Assembly (NCBI GenBank): GCA_934203105.1
Contig: CAKPYQ010000008.1
Coordinates: 1 to 59,976 of the forward strand
DNA: 59,976 nt
Source of the DNA: an uncultured Alphaproteobacteria bacterium
GTDB lineage: Bacteria; Pseudomonadota; Alphaproteobacteria; CAAHEQ01; UBA3637
Reading direction: 5' to 3'
Part shown: one piece after another, positions 33,652 through 41,857 of the stretch
Position numbering within the stretch: the first letter of the stretch is position 1
Layout of the letters: each line of letters starts with the position of its first letter
Notes under the pieces: generated by a model
Database searches by the model: none
What the model was told of the DNA's origin: nothing
Seen by the model: the letters and a program-made list of their open reading frames with translations, nothing else
Translations under genes and position numbers: made by a program

Positions 33652-35070
33652 ATGTTGAAAAAAAGCTTTTTAATCATTATTTCGTTGTTTTGCGGTGTCG
33701 GATTGGCAAAAGCGGATATGTATGCCGTTTCAAACATTCATGTTGATGTAACCGCGCAAAATGCCACCATTGCCCGTGAACAAGGATTAAACGACGCACA
33801 GGAAAAAGCTTTTTATAAAATGTTGGATCGTTTGACTTTGTTTAAGGATATGGAAGCTTTACCGGTTTTGACCAGTGAAGACATTTTAAACTTGGTGCAA
33901 GATTTTTCGGTATCCAATGAAAAGACTTCTTCGGTTCGTTACATTGCCGACGTTGACGTTCAATTTAACCCCGAAGCCATTCAAACATTTTTCCAAGAAT
34001 ATCAAGTCCCCTATGTCACATCGGCGGCCGAAAGATCCGTCGTTTTTCCGCTGTATCGCGAAAGCCCCGCATCGGCACCGCTGTTATGGCAAGACACCAA
34101 TCCTTGGGCACGCACACTGTCCCACGTTTCAAAGAAAAGCGATTTAGTTCCATTCATTGTTCCGTTGGGTGACTTGGACGATATGTCCGTTATCAGTGAG
34201 GACAACTGGACAAATGAAGATACAGACATAACCCCCCTATTAAACCGTTATCAAAGTGCATCTGCTTTGGTGATTGAATTGACGGTGTTAAAAAACGAAA
34301 ATGCTTTAAAGGTTTTCATTTACCCGTTCCACAACAAAAAATCGGATATCGGAGAAATGAGCTTAACCGAACCGATTAACGCGCCTATGCCGGAGGTTTT
34401 AAGACGCGCCGCAGAAAGAGCCGTTTATTTATTGGAGCAAGCTTGGCGCGAAAAAAATGCCGTCCGTTTTGATAATCCGACTAAACTATCCGTTCGCGTT
34501 AACATTCAAAACTTGGCCGAATGGATTGCCATTCGCAAACGATTGGATAAAATTAAGTTAATCAAGCAATATGTTGTCAAAGCGTTGCGCAAAGACCAAG
34601 CGGAAATTGAAATTTTTTATGCCGGTCAGATAGCTCCGTTTAAAGACGCTTTGAAAAAAGAAGAACTGTTTTTATCCCAAGCGCCCGAGGATACTTGGTT
34701 ATTGCGTAACATCAAAGACGTTCCTTTGGCAGAATTAAATGCGGATAATGCAACGGCGCAACAATCCCCTGCCCCGATTGAACAAGAAATCCCCGTTTTG
34801 GAAGATACGGTTTCAAATGAAGGTGATGTTGTTGCTCAAACCGATCAGCAATATATTCCGCCGCAGGAAAATAACGAGCAAATCCGCACATTCGATCCGA
34901 TACTATATCAATCGATTGAAGAAAGCCAACCGGAAAGTTTGCAGATGTTGGAAGAAATGAAAGCAAATGCTTTGCCGGCCACTTCTGATATGCCGGCTCA
35001 ACCGGCAGCGCCGGCAACTTTGGCTCCGACACCTTCGGCACCGAGTACACCGGTAAAAACACAAGAATAA
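33652..35070 (+). CDS. DUF2066 domain exported protein
   Basis: 472 residues with a signal peptide (1-21, AKA cleavage). The segment after it (about 22-330) fits DUF2066: the VSNIHVDVTAQNATIAREQGLNDAQEKAFYKML start and the LEQAWREK region. The C-terminal 110 residues are Pro/Ala/Gln-rich and likely disordered. Function of the family is unknown. In alphaproteobacteria this gene stands before the AI-2E transporter and the DnaA-inactivator homologue, as it does here, though a CDP-alcohol phosphatidyltransferase often found between is missing. Confidence 0.82.
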   Translation: MLKKSFLIIISLFCGVGLAKADMYAVSNIHVDVTAQNATIAREQGLNDAQEKAFYKMLDRLTLFKDMEALPVLTSEDILNLVQDFSVSNEKTSSVRYIADVDVQFNPEAIQTFFQEYQVPYVTSAAERSVVFPLYRESPASAPLLWQDTNPWARTLSHVSKKSDLVPFIVPLGDLDDMSVISEDNWTNEDTDITPLLNRYQSASALVIELTVLKNENALKVFIYPFHNKKSDIGEMSLTEPINAPMPEVLRRAAERAVYLLEQAWREKNAVRFDNPTKLSVRVNIQNLAEWIAIRKRLDKIKLIKQYVVKALRKDQAEIEIFYAGQIAPFKDALKKEELFLSQAPEDTWLLRNIKDVPLAELNADNATAQQSPAPIEQEIPVLEDTVSNEGDVVAQTDQQYIPPQENNEQIRTFDPILYQSIEESQPESLQMLEEMKANALPATSDMPAQPAAPATLAPTPSAPSTPVKTQE

Positions 35071-35087
35071 TTTAAGAAAGGACAAAA

Positions 35088-36146
35088 ATGCTTTTCCAAA
35101 AAACGACTTGGTTTTGGATCATCACGACTGTTGTTATAGGCGCGCTGACGTATGTATTAAGCGGGATTTTATTCCCATTTGTTTTGGGCTTTATTTTGGC
35201 GTATGTTTTAAATCCGTTGGTGGCCAAATTGGAAAAACATCGCTTTAATCGTACTTGGGCTACGGTGACGGTTATTTGCGGTTTATTATTAACCGTCTTA
35301 TCCGCCATTTTGGTTTTAATTCCCGTTTTGGAAGCGCAGGCGGTTTCTTTTATTGTCAAAGTACCGACTTTGGCAAACACGTTATGGACACGCTTACAAC
35401 CCGTTTTTGATATGGCAAAAGAACACATATCCGAACAGCAATTGACGTATATCAAAGAAGCTCTGTCAAGCCAAACGTCAGAGCTGATGAACGAAGCCGG
35501 CACCGCTTTAATGGGTATCTTTACCGGTTGGTCGGCGCTGTTTAATATTGCGTCTTTTTTGGTCATTACTCCCGTTGTGGCGTTTTACTTATTGGCCGAT
35601 TGGAAGATCATCACCGCCAAAATAAAAGATTTAATCCCGCGCCAAAATATGGACTTTATCATGGCAAAAATTCGCGAAACAGACACGATTTTATCGGCGT
35701 TTATCCGCGGTCAAGCCAGCGTTTGTTTATTTTTGGCTTTATTTTACGGATTGGGTTTGACCGTTATCGGATTAGACTTTGGATTCAGCGTCGGTTTTAT
35801 TGCCGGATTGTTTTCCTTTATCCCTTACGTCGGTTCTTTAACCGGATTTTTAATCAGCTTATTGTTGGCCTTTACGGCCTCTGCATCATGGGCCTTGTTT
35901 GCGGGCATTTTGTTGGTTTTTGGGATCGGACAATTCTTGGAAGGATATGTTTTAACGCCTAAATTGGTCGGCGACAAAATCGGATTACATCCTGTTTGGG
36001 TTATTTTTGCACTGTTTGCCGGCGGTTATTTATTCGGATTTTTAGGCGTGTTATTAGCCGTTCCGGTTTCTGCCGTTTTGGGTGTTGTCATCAGAACATT
36101 GCTTGATTTTTACAAAAACAGCATTTACTACAAAGGAAAAGCATAA
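35088..36146 (+). CDS. AI-2E (PerM) family transporter
   Basis: 352 residues, eight predicted membrane segments with the long soluble stretch between the third and fourth (about residues 75-140), the usual PerM/TqsA topology. C-terminal motifs GLDFGFSVGFIAGLFSFIPYVGS and the PKLVGDKIGLHPVWVIFALFAGG are strongly conserved in the family. Members have been linked to AI-2 export, Na+/H+ exchange or peptide export, so substrate is not defined. AAAGGA precedes the ATG; the stop directly precedes the GTG of the next gene. Confidence 0.93.
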   Translation: MLFQKTTWFWIITTVVIGALTYVLSGILFPFVLGFILAYVLNPLVAKLEKHRFNRTWATVTVICGLLLTVLSAILVLIPVLEAQAVSFIVKVPTLANTLWTRLQPVFDMAKEHISEQQLTYIKEALSSQTSELMNEAGTALMGIFTGWSALFNIASFLVITPVVAFYLLADWKIITAKIKDLIPRQNMDFIMAKIRETDTILSAFIRGQASVCLFLALFYGLGLTVIGLDFGFSVGFIAGLFSFIPYVGSLTGFLISLLLAFTASASWALFAGILLVFGIGQFLEGYVLTPKLVGDKIGLHPVWVIFALFAGGYLFGFLGVLLAVPVSAVLGVVIRTLLDFYKNSIYYKGKA

Positions 36147-36806
36147 GTGGATAAAAACGCGCAAATACCTTTGCCTTTGACGTACCGCAACGCCTATCAG
36201 CGAGAAGATTTTTTGGTCGCCCCCTGTAATCAAGACGCGATTACTTGGTTAGATTCGTATCCGAATTGGCCACACCCGATGTTGTTATTATTGGGTGCAC
36301 CGGCCAGCGGCAAAACCCATTTGGCGTCCGTATTTACAAAAGATTTATACCGCGCAAAGGATTTAACCTTTGAAGACATTCCGTATCTGCCCACAGCTTG
36401 CGCCATCGAAGATATCGATGAGGTCGGTGTTGATGAGACGACTTTATTTCATTTATATAACTATACGGCCGAAAGCAATAAAAAAGTATTATTGACGGCC
36501 CGATCGATGCCACTTTGGAAGTTACCGGATTTGAAAACCAGAATGAGCACCATTCCTACCGTAAAAATCGGCTTACCGAACGATATGGTCATTATCTCAT
36601 TGATTTTAAAAGGTTTATCGGAACGTGAGCTCAACATTGAATCGGGAGTTATCGATTATGTTTTAAAACGGATCGAGCGTTCTTTTTGGGCGATTCAGCA
36701 ATTTGTTGAAACGGCGCAAAGTTTATCTTTGGCTACGCGTCGTTCTGTTACCATACCTTTGGCCAAAGAAGCGTTAGAACTCATCGCAAAGCAAAAACTG
36801 GTGTAA
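36147..36806 (+). CDS. DnaA-like regulatory inactivator (HdaA type)
   Basis: 219 residues, GTG start at 36147 directly after the preceding stop, with AAAGGA upstream. It is a DnaA-like AAA+ domain lacking the DNA-binding part: PLTYRNAYQREDFLV at the start, Walker A-like LLGAPASGKTHLA, the acidic CAIEDIDEVG in the Walker B position, and the sensor-like LTARSMPLWKLPDLKTRMS. In alphaproteobacteria such proteins (HdaA) promote hydrolysis of DnaA-ATP with the sliding clamp to prevent over-initiation. The position after the AI-2E transporter is conserved. Last gene before the accessory region. Confidence 0.87.
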   Translation: MDKNAQIPLPLTYRNAYQREDFLVAPCNQDAITWLDSYPNWPHPMLLLLGAPASGKTHLASVFTKDLYRAKDLTFEDIPYLPTACAIEDIDEVGVDETTLFHLYNYTAESNKKVLLTARSMPLWKLPDLKTRMSTIPTVKIGLPNDMVIISLILKGLSERELNIESGVIDYVLKRIERSFWAIQQFVETAQSLSLATRRSVTIPLAKEALELIAKQKLV

Positions 36807-36856
36807 ATTTTTGGCGTATGGTACGGACTTTGCATTTTTTTTAAGTCTGTTACAGC

Positions 36857-36954
36857 TAAAATGCCCTGTCTTTTGATAGCATTTATCCCGGCTCGACAAT
36901 ACTTATGGCAGGACGGTGTGTTAAAATGCACTGTCTTTTGATACCATTTATCCC
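36857..36954. repeat. Pair of 33-bp direct repeats
   Basis: Two copies (36857-36889 and 36922-36954) differ at only two positions; both contain CTGTCTTTTGATA and end in CATTTATCCC, 65 bp apart. They sit between the HdaA-like gene and the REP-like repeats. No open frame runs through them. The region 36807-37349 holds only these repeats and the promoter region of the 37350 gene. Confidence 0.85.
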
Positions 36955-36958
36955 ACCG

Positions 36959-37060
36959 GTCATTCTGAGCGGCTGCGAAGAAACTTTTTAAAGTGATGGC
37001 GTCATTCTGAGTTTTTTCTCCGCCCGCGTCATTCTGAACGTAAGTGAAGAATCTCTTAGA
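36959..37060. repeat. Cluster of dispersed GTCATTCTGA...GAAGAATCT repeats (three partial copies)
   Basis: Three GTCATTCTGA cores begin near 36960, 37002 and 37030; the last reads on through AACGTAAGTGAAGAATCTCTTA. The first and last have the full CATTCTGA...GAAGAA(T/A) arrangement, the middle one is truncated. Same family as the copies at 3374 and 38711-38937. Confidence 0.85.
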
Positions 37061-37171
37061 GTTCCCGCATATCATTTTCCCCCCTGTTCAAAAAATGGTT
37101 TTTGCGCGTCCCAAACCTCAATCAAAAATCATTTTTTTGAAGCTAAAAATAGCTTTGTCAATATATAACAA

Positions 37172-37290
37172 AAACGATCGTTTAATGTCAATAGATTTTT
37201 TTGCGATAGGACCCTCTATAACCCACTGAAAATAAATAAAAGGCATTTTTTACATTTTCCCAAAAAAGCGACGAACACAAACGATCGTTT
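37172..37290. promoter_or_regulatory. Two copies of the palindrome AAACGATCGTTT upstream of the 37350 gene
   Basis: Perfect 12-bp palindromes at 37172-37183 and 37279-37290, start-to-start 107 bp, both followed by an A. The second lies just before AT-rich sequence TAATATATAAA that could serve as -10 for the 37350 gene. Duplicate symmetric sites are typical of repressor operators that can act together by looping. No regulator is adjacent. Function inferred. Confidence 0.55.
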
Positions 37291-37349
37291 ATGTAATATA
37301 TAAAAGAATCGGTTTTTTGATTTAATTTAACAAAGAAGAAAGGAAAAAA

Positions 37350-38465
37350 ATGAATTTAACACAAGAACAACAAAAGACTTTTGAGGATTTGCAAAAACCA
37401 ACAATGGCATTGATTGGTTCGTTTTATGAAATACCTGCACAAGCAAAGGGTATTTTCGAGGACGTAATGGCTATCTATGAAGCCAATCCGACAGAGGAAA
37501 ATGCAAAAGCTCTTTCCGATAGAATCAAAGAGCATGATAGCGCTGAAGACAAGAAAAAATGGATTAAAGAAACTGTTGCTGCTGTTTCGCCGATGACACG
37601 TTTGGCTGTCAAGAAAAAATATATTGATGAACAACAAGCGGTTCCAAAGGGTGTTCCGACTTCTGGGATGCTTCTTTGCGGGCTGGATTTTGTTTCAAAA
37701 GCTGAAAAGGATGCTTTGATGGAAGCACAAGCAGCTGCTCATTTGATCTCCCATGTTGATGTCTTAGACAAATACGCACCAAAAACAAATTATCAAAACG
37801 CCGACGGTTCTTTTGAAAACGCATTTTTGGATAAACCATTTGCGACAAAAATGCAACGTTTGGAACATTTGGTAAATGCTCTTGTCAATGACAGCTACAC
37901 AAAGATAGATGATTACGCAAATGAACATAACAAGTATCTAAGAGACGGAGATCCGTATCTTGCAGAAAAAAATTATACAATCCCGCAGTTAAAAGCATTT
38001 TGTCAAAACGATATTTTCCTGCAAAAAGCGCGTAATGAAGCTTTAGGAACGTTGAGGAATGTTGCTAAGAAGTTAGAAAAGACAAATTCAACAGGCGCTG
38101 AAAGAATTGCTAATCTGGCAGATGCTCTGGATGTGGCAAAAGGCGTAGATGTTGAAAAGAGTTTATCTGAATTTGCAAAAATAGAGTCTTTTTACGGGAA
38201 CATTCTGAAAACGGCAAGTCTTACCCCATCGCTTGGCTGGGCTACAGGATTGAAAGCTGTTAAGAACTTGAATGAAGAATTAACTCAGCGGTTAAAAGTG
38301 ATGAAAGCTGCGGAAGAACCTCTGACAAAAGACGATTATGCAGCGATGGAAAAACAAGTCGCGGGTCGTCCAATAGAAGGACTTGTCAAGCATAGAGTTG
38401 GGCAGATTTTAGCAGCAGATGCCGCCCGTCAAGCTGTTTTAGCTAAAAACAAAGTAAACGGTTAA
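37350..38465 (+). CDS. Unrecognised soluble helical protein in the accessory region
   Basis: 371 residues, no signal peptide or membrane segment, strongly helical with many Lys, Glu and Ala; no family is recognised. An AGAAAGGAAAAAA site precedes the ATG, and a good terminator follows, so it is expressed alone. Segments such as GVPTSGMLLCGLDFVSKAEK and AEKNYTIPQLKAFCQ show nothing catalytic; two cysteines only. It is bracketed by REP-like repeats on both sides and preceded by twin palindromes. It may be a cargo gene or effector of a mobile or hypervariable site, but nothing in the sequence proves this. Confidence 0.75.
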   Translation: MNLTQEQQKTFEDLQKPTMALIGSFYEIPAQAKGIFEDVMAIYEANPTEENAKALSDRIKEHDSAEDKKKWIKETVAAVSPMTRLAVKKKYIDEQQAVPKGVPTSGMLLCGLDFVSKAEKDALMEAQAAAHLISHVDVLDKYAPKTNYQNADGSFENAFLDKPFATKMQRLEHLVNALVNDSYTKIDDYANEHNKYLRDGDPYLAEKNYTIPQLKAFCQNDIFLQKARNEALGTLRNVAKKLEKTNSTGAERIANLADALDVAKGVDVEKSLSEFAKIESFYGNILKTASLTPSLGWATGLKAVKNLNEELTQRLKVMKAAEEPLTKDDYAAMEKQVAGRPIEGLVKHRVGQILAADAARQAVLAKNKVNG

Positions 38466-38480
38466 GCTTGCATTCTGATT

Positions 38481-38520
38481 AAAGCGTCTTTATCAATCGA
38501 TAAGGGCGCTTTATTTTTTT
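38481..38520 (+). terminator. Terminator after the 37350 gene
   Basis: A 14-bp stem with G-U pairs (38481-38494 with 38499-38512), AATC loop, and a T-run to 38520. It lies 15 nt after the stop codon. Confidence 0.85.
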
Positions 38521-38554
38521 TGCCGAGTGTGCGGGAAGATTTACAGAATCTATG

Positions 38555-38713
38555 CTAATCGCGTGCGCAGAACGCCGTATCCGACAAAAAACATACACAT
38601 TGAAGGCGGTTTATGGCTTGGCGAAAGGCCATGACAGCGCCGATTGATAAGACGCCGATGATTGCCAGCACGCGCAGTATTTCAAGCATTGACCGACCGG
38701 TTTGAGCGTACCG
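38555..38713 (-). pseudogene. Type IV prepilin N-terminal remnant
   Basis: On the minus strand the frame reads QTGRSMLEILRVLAIIGVLS then IGAVMAFRQAINR. This is the prepilin signature: Gly at -1, cleavage, then a hydrophobic helix with Glu at +5, as in proteins processed by prepilin peptidase. The frame is open from 38713 to a TAG at 38555, but no start codon lies upstream of the QTGRS part; the only ATG (38689) comes after the cleavage site, and a REP-like repeat replaces the leader. The rest of the pilin is lost after about 30 residues. It is a fragment of a pilin-like gene. Confidence 0.6.
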
Positions 38714-38937
38714 TCATTCTGAGCCTTGGCGAAGAATCTCTTAATGTGGAGTGTAATTTAAGAAAGAGCGGTAGCGATTGAAGAATCTTGTGACACAAAC
38801 AGATTCTTCACTTCGTTCAGAATGACGTGGAAAAAAAACAGCTTATCAAGTGGGGGACGCGCGGCGCGAAATTTTTCGCGTCCCCCACTTCGGGGCCCAT
38901 TAAAAAAGATTCTTCACTTACGTTCAGAATGACGGAG
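38711..38937. repeat. Dispersed GTCATTCTGA...GAAGAATCT repeats (three copies)
   Basis: One plus-oriented copy (38711-38743, closely matching 3374-3405 with TTGGCGAAGAATCT) and two copies in the other orientation (about 38780-38826 and 38908-38937, reading AGATTCTTCACTT...TTCAGAATGACG). At 38783-38811 two GAAGAATCT/AGATTCTTC arms face each other and can form a hairpin. The region 38521-39154 holds these, the prepilin remnant and the hairpin at 38848-38890. Confidence 0.88.
38848..38890. repeat. Large GC-rich hairpin between repeats
   Basis: A perfect 14-bp inverted repeat AAGTGGGGGACGCG/CGCGTCCCCCACTT (38848-38861 with 38877-38890) around a 15-nt loop. The loop arm also contains CGCGAAA that can pair with TTTCGCG inside the second arm, giving an alternative fold. 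No T-run follows on either strand, so it is not an ordinary terminator. It is flanked by the REP-like repeats. Confidence 0.9.
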
Positions 38938-39154
38938 GCATCGCATAAAATAAATTTACTCTTTTTCCTTCGAGTCGCTCTATGATAAAACTATAAAGAC
39001 ACTTGTTATCAACCCGCGCGCGCATACAGATTTATGTATTTTCTCTTATTTTCAGTTATTTTTATGTTTTGACTTGAAATATACCTGATTATGGACTATC
39101 TTTATAATTGTAGACATTCGGCCTATAACTTTAAACTCTTGAAAGGATTTTATT

Positions 39155-39451
39155 ATGCTTTTGTGCAAAAACGTAGTCGTCAACGGACGCAGAACCAGCA
39201 TGAGATTAGACAAAGAAACTTGGATCGCTTTATCCGACATTTGCCGCAGAGAAAATATCGCACTTTATAAATTGTGCTCGTTGATCGACAGCGCCAAAGG
39301 CAGTTCCGGATTGTCTTCGTCCGTGAGGTTGTTCGTGTTGACGTATTACCGCAGGTCCTTGGCCAAGTACGAAATCGGCGTCCGAATGACAGAGCAAGCC
39401 GCCCCCAGTTTCAGAGTCGAACAAGTCTTAAACTCCATCCGCGCTCAGTAA
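39155..39451 (+). CDS. Ribbon-helix-helix domain protein (RHH_4 type)
   Basis: 98 residues. The first 65 residues fit the RHH_4 family frequent in alphaproteobacteria: KNVVVNGRRTSMRLDKETW as the strand and first helix, then LSDICRRENIALYKLCSLID and SVRLFVLTYYRRSL. These are small dimeric proteins of the MetJ/Arc superfamily, presumed DNA-binding. GAAAGGA precedes the ATG. The gene stands alone after the accessory region and is convergent with dnaJ. Its target is not known, and whether it acts on the nearby palindromes is speculation. Confidence 0.83.
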   Translation: MLLCKNVVVNGRRTSMRLDKETWIALSDICRRENIALYKLCSLIDSAKGSSGLSSSVRLFVLTYYRRSLAKYEIGVRMTEQAAPSFRVEQVLNSIRAQ

Positions 39452-39472
39452 ATAAAAAAAGACGCCACAACG

Positions 39473-40603
39473 CTAAAATAATTTTTTAATGTTTTCCCAA
39501 AAAGCATTTGTTTTGGGTGTCGATTTGCCGGTATCCTCGGCGTCAAATTCTTCCAATAATTCTTTTTGACGCTTTGTCAAATTGGTTGGCGTTTCAACAT
39601 TTAACGTGATGTATAAATCACCCCGTGCAGCACCACGCATTACAGGCATTCCTCGACCTTTTATCTTTACTTCGGATCCGCTTTGAGTCCCGACGGGGAT
39701 CTTGATCGTTTCTTTTTCATTGCCTCCGTCGATCGTCGGTATTTGAATCGAACCGCCCAAAGCCGCCATCGTCATTGAAATTGGAACCGTGCAATATAAA
39801 TCTTGCTCATGACGCACAAATAATTTGCCTTCTTCAACGGTTATAAAGATGTATAAATCGCCGTTCTGACCTCCATTTAAACCCGCTTCGCCTTTGCCGG
39901 CCAAACGCATACGAACACCGGTATCCACACCGGCCGGCACAGATACTTCCAACACTTGTTTTTGCTTGACACGACCGGTGCCTTTGCATTCAGCGCACGG
40001 CTTTGTAATAACATGCCCTGTGCCGTTACACGCCGGACAAGGTGCTTCCACCATAAAAAAGCCGCTTTGACGGCGCACGCGCCCCGTACCGGAACAAGAT
40101 GAACATTTTTCAATATCTTCACCACCTTTACCCGCACATTTTTCGCACGGCACAAACGTGTTGATTTCAATTTGTTTTTTTACGCCCGTAAAAGCCTCTT
40201 GCAACGATATCGTCAAATCGTACCGCACATCATTACCGCGCGTACGCATATCGGCTTGACTGCGAGCCGAACCGCCGCCCATAAAGCCATTAAACACTTC
40301 TTCAAACAAATCCGAAAAGCCACCGGCTCCGAAACCAGAAAAAGGATTACCGGCACTACCAAATCCGCCGGCACCTTGTTCAAACGCCGCATGCCCGTAT
40401 TGATCATACGCCGCGCGCTTTTGCGTATCGGATAAAACTTCATACGCTTCGGTAATTTCTTTAAATTGAATTTCCGCATCTTTATCATTGGGGTGCAAGT
40501 CCGGATGGCACTTTTTCGCCTTTGTCCGGTACGCAGATTTAATTTCGGTCATCGTTGATGTACGAGCGACACCTAAAACTTCATAATAATCTTTCTTTGC
40601 CAT
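39473..40603 (-). CDS. dnaJ: Chaperone protein DnaJ
   Basis: 376 residues from the ATG at 40603 (MAKKDYYEVLG). J domain (about 1-70) with the HPD motif in KKCHPDLHP, a Gly/Phe-rich linker (about 75-115), a zinc region of four CxxCxGxG repeats (CEKCAGKG, CSSCSGTG, CPACNGTG, CAECKGTG) and the C-terminal substrate-binding domains. It stimulates ATP hydrolysis by DnaK and hands over substrates. dnaK is not next to it, unlike in many bacteria; upstream is pyrD. No heat-shock-type promoter is obvious. Confidence 0.98.
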   Translation of the reverse strand: MAKKDYYEVLGVARTSTMTEIKSAYRTKAKKCHPDLHPNDKDAEIQFKEITEAYEVLSDTQKRAAYDQYGHAAFEQGAGGFGSAGNPFSGFGAGGFSDLFEEVFNGFMGGGSARSQADMRTRGNDVRYDLTISLQEAFTGVKKQIEINTFVPCEKCAGKGGEDIEKCSSCSGTGRVRRQSGFFMVEAPCPACNGTGHVITKPCAECKGTGRVKQKQVLEVSVPAGVDTGVRMRLAGKGEAGLNGGQNGDLYIFITVEEGKLFVRHEQDLYCTVPISMTMAALGGSIQIPTIDGGNEKETIKIPVGTQSGSEVKIKGRGMPVMRGAARGDLYITLNVETPTNLTKRQKELLEEFDAEDTGKSTPKTNAFWENIKKLF

Positions 40604-40715
40604 AATCAAACCTTAAATTCAAATGTTAAAGCATATATAGGTATTGTGTTATCATAAAAAAAGCCCCTAAAACAAAAAAATATATCTTTTTGTCAGGTTG
40701 ATTTAAAATTCACAG

Positions 40716-41852
40716 CTATTCTTTTCGTGACGGGAACTTTCGCCCGACAGCTTCGCTGACACAACGATATCCGTTCTTTTTTAATAAATCGGCCAACCCG
40801 CTGTTGATTCGATTAGCAATGCCAGGCCCCGTATAGATAATCGCAGAATGAATTTGTACCAAATTCGCACCGGCTTTTATTTGTTCAAACGCATCTGATG
40901 CCGTAAAAACACCACCCGACGCGATGATAGGAATACGTCCCTGTAAAATGCTGTAAAACTGTCCGACAAGCTGGGTTGTCGCGTCCTTTATCGGCCGTCC
41001 GCAAACATAGCCCGGAAAGTATTGACGCACAACTTGCCGATTGACTCTGCGTGCATTTAAATACCCGCCGACAATCACACCGTCCACCCCCGATGCAATA
41101 AAGCTTTCGCACAACAAAGGAATGTTAGCCGACGAAATATCCAAAGGCACTTTGACAAGCAAGCGCGGATTTGAAATCGGTGCAATTTTGTGAATCACTT
41201 CCTTTAAACGAACAACGAAACTTTCCAACATACTGCCGTTTAACAACAAGTTTGAAATTGGCAAGTTCGGATGTGATAAATTCAATACAATATAGTCGCA
41301 ATAAGGAGCTGTCCTTTGAACAATTTCAACCAACTCTTTTTCTATACGTTCAAAGATTAACTGATTGGCTTGGCCTTCTTCGCTGGCCTCCACGTTCGAC
41401 GAAATGCTCAATCCCGCGACATAAGGAAAATGTCGCCGATCAATCAATGCTTTTTGTGCATACTTAACGCCGGGATTGTTAAAACAACTTTCATCAACGA
41501 AAATGCCCTTTTGGCTGGACAAATAATGCAATTTGACCGGGCATTTTTCGGGCGCAGCGGTAATCGTGCCAAACTCTTCAAAGCCAAAACCATAATGCAT
41601 CAACTCATCATTATATTTAAAGGTTGTATCAAAACCGGCCGCAACTCCGATCGGGCTGGGAAAAGTTTTTCCAAGCAACGACGTATTTAAAATCGGATCG
41701 GAATAACAATCCTCATAGATGCTTTTGTCTTCTAATCCGATATATAAAAACTTGCGTCCCCAGTTTAAACTGATCCCTTGAACAAGGCGGTAGAAAAAAG
41801 CAAAATTGTATTTGCCAAAAATACGCCACCAACTTTTCCCAGCATCGAACAT
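40716..41852 (-). CDS. pyrD: Dihydroorotate dehydrogenase (quinone-type, class 2)
   Basis: 378 residues. The flavoprotein oxidises dihydroorotate to orotate in pyrimidine synthesis. The N-terminal helical extension (about 1-50) marks membrane-associated class 2. Motifs: SPIGVAAGFDT (FMN), YIVLNLSHPNLP where the usual SSPNTPGLR is diverged, LLVKVPLD, GRPIKDATTQLV and IASGGVFTASDAFEQIKAGANLVQIHSA. The active-site loop is less typical than in enterobacterial PyrD but the FMN-binding framework is complete. It follows metG by 5 nt, so both share the metG promoter. Confidence 0.9.
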   Translation of the reverse strand: MFDAGKSWWRIFGKYNFAFFYRLVQGISLNWGRKFLYIGLEDKSIYEDCYSDPILNTSLLGKTFPSPIGVAAGFDTTFKYNDELMHYGFGFEEFGTITAAPEKCPVKLHYLSSQKGIFVDESCFNNPGVKYAQKALIDRRHFPYVAGLSISSNVEASEEGQANQLIFERIEKELVEIVQRTAPYCDYIVLNLSHPNLPISNLLLNGSMLESFVVRLKEVIHKIAPISNPRLLVKVPLDISSANIPLLCESFIASGVDGVIVGGYLNARRVNRQVVRQYFPGYVCGRPIKDATTQLVGQFYSILQGRIPIIASGGVFTASDAFEQIKAGANLVQIHSAIIYTGPGIANRINSGLADLLKKNGYRCVSEAVGRKFPSRKE

Positions 41853-41857
41853 CGATT

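Noticed and set aside
36695..37075. 126-codon minus-strand frame in the accessory region
   Set aside because: It is made mainly of the intergenic repeats and the antisense of the HdaA-like gene; its sequence FFTYVQNDAGG is a repeat translation.
39069..39108. Promoter for the RHH gene using TTGACT and TATAAT
   Set aside because: The boxes are 28 bp apart; only the -10-like element is credible, so no promoter is listed.
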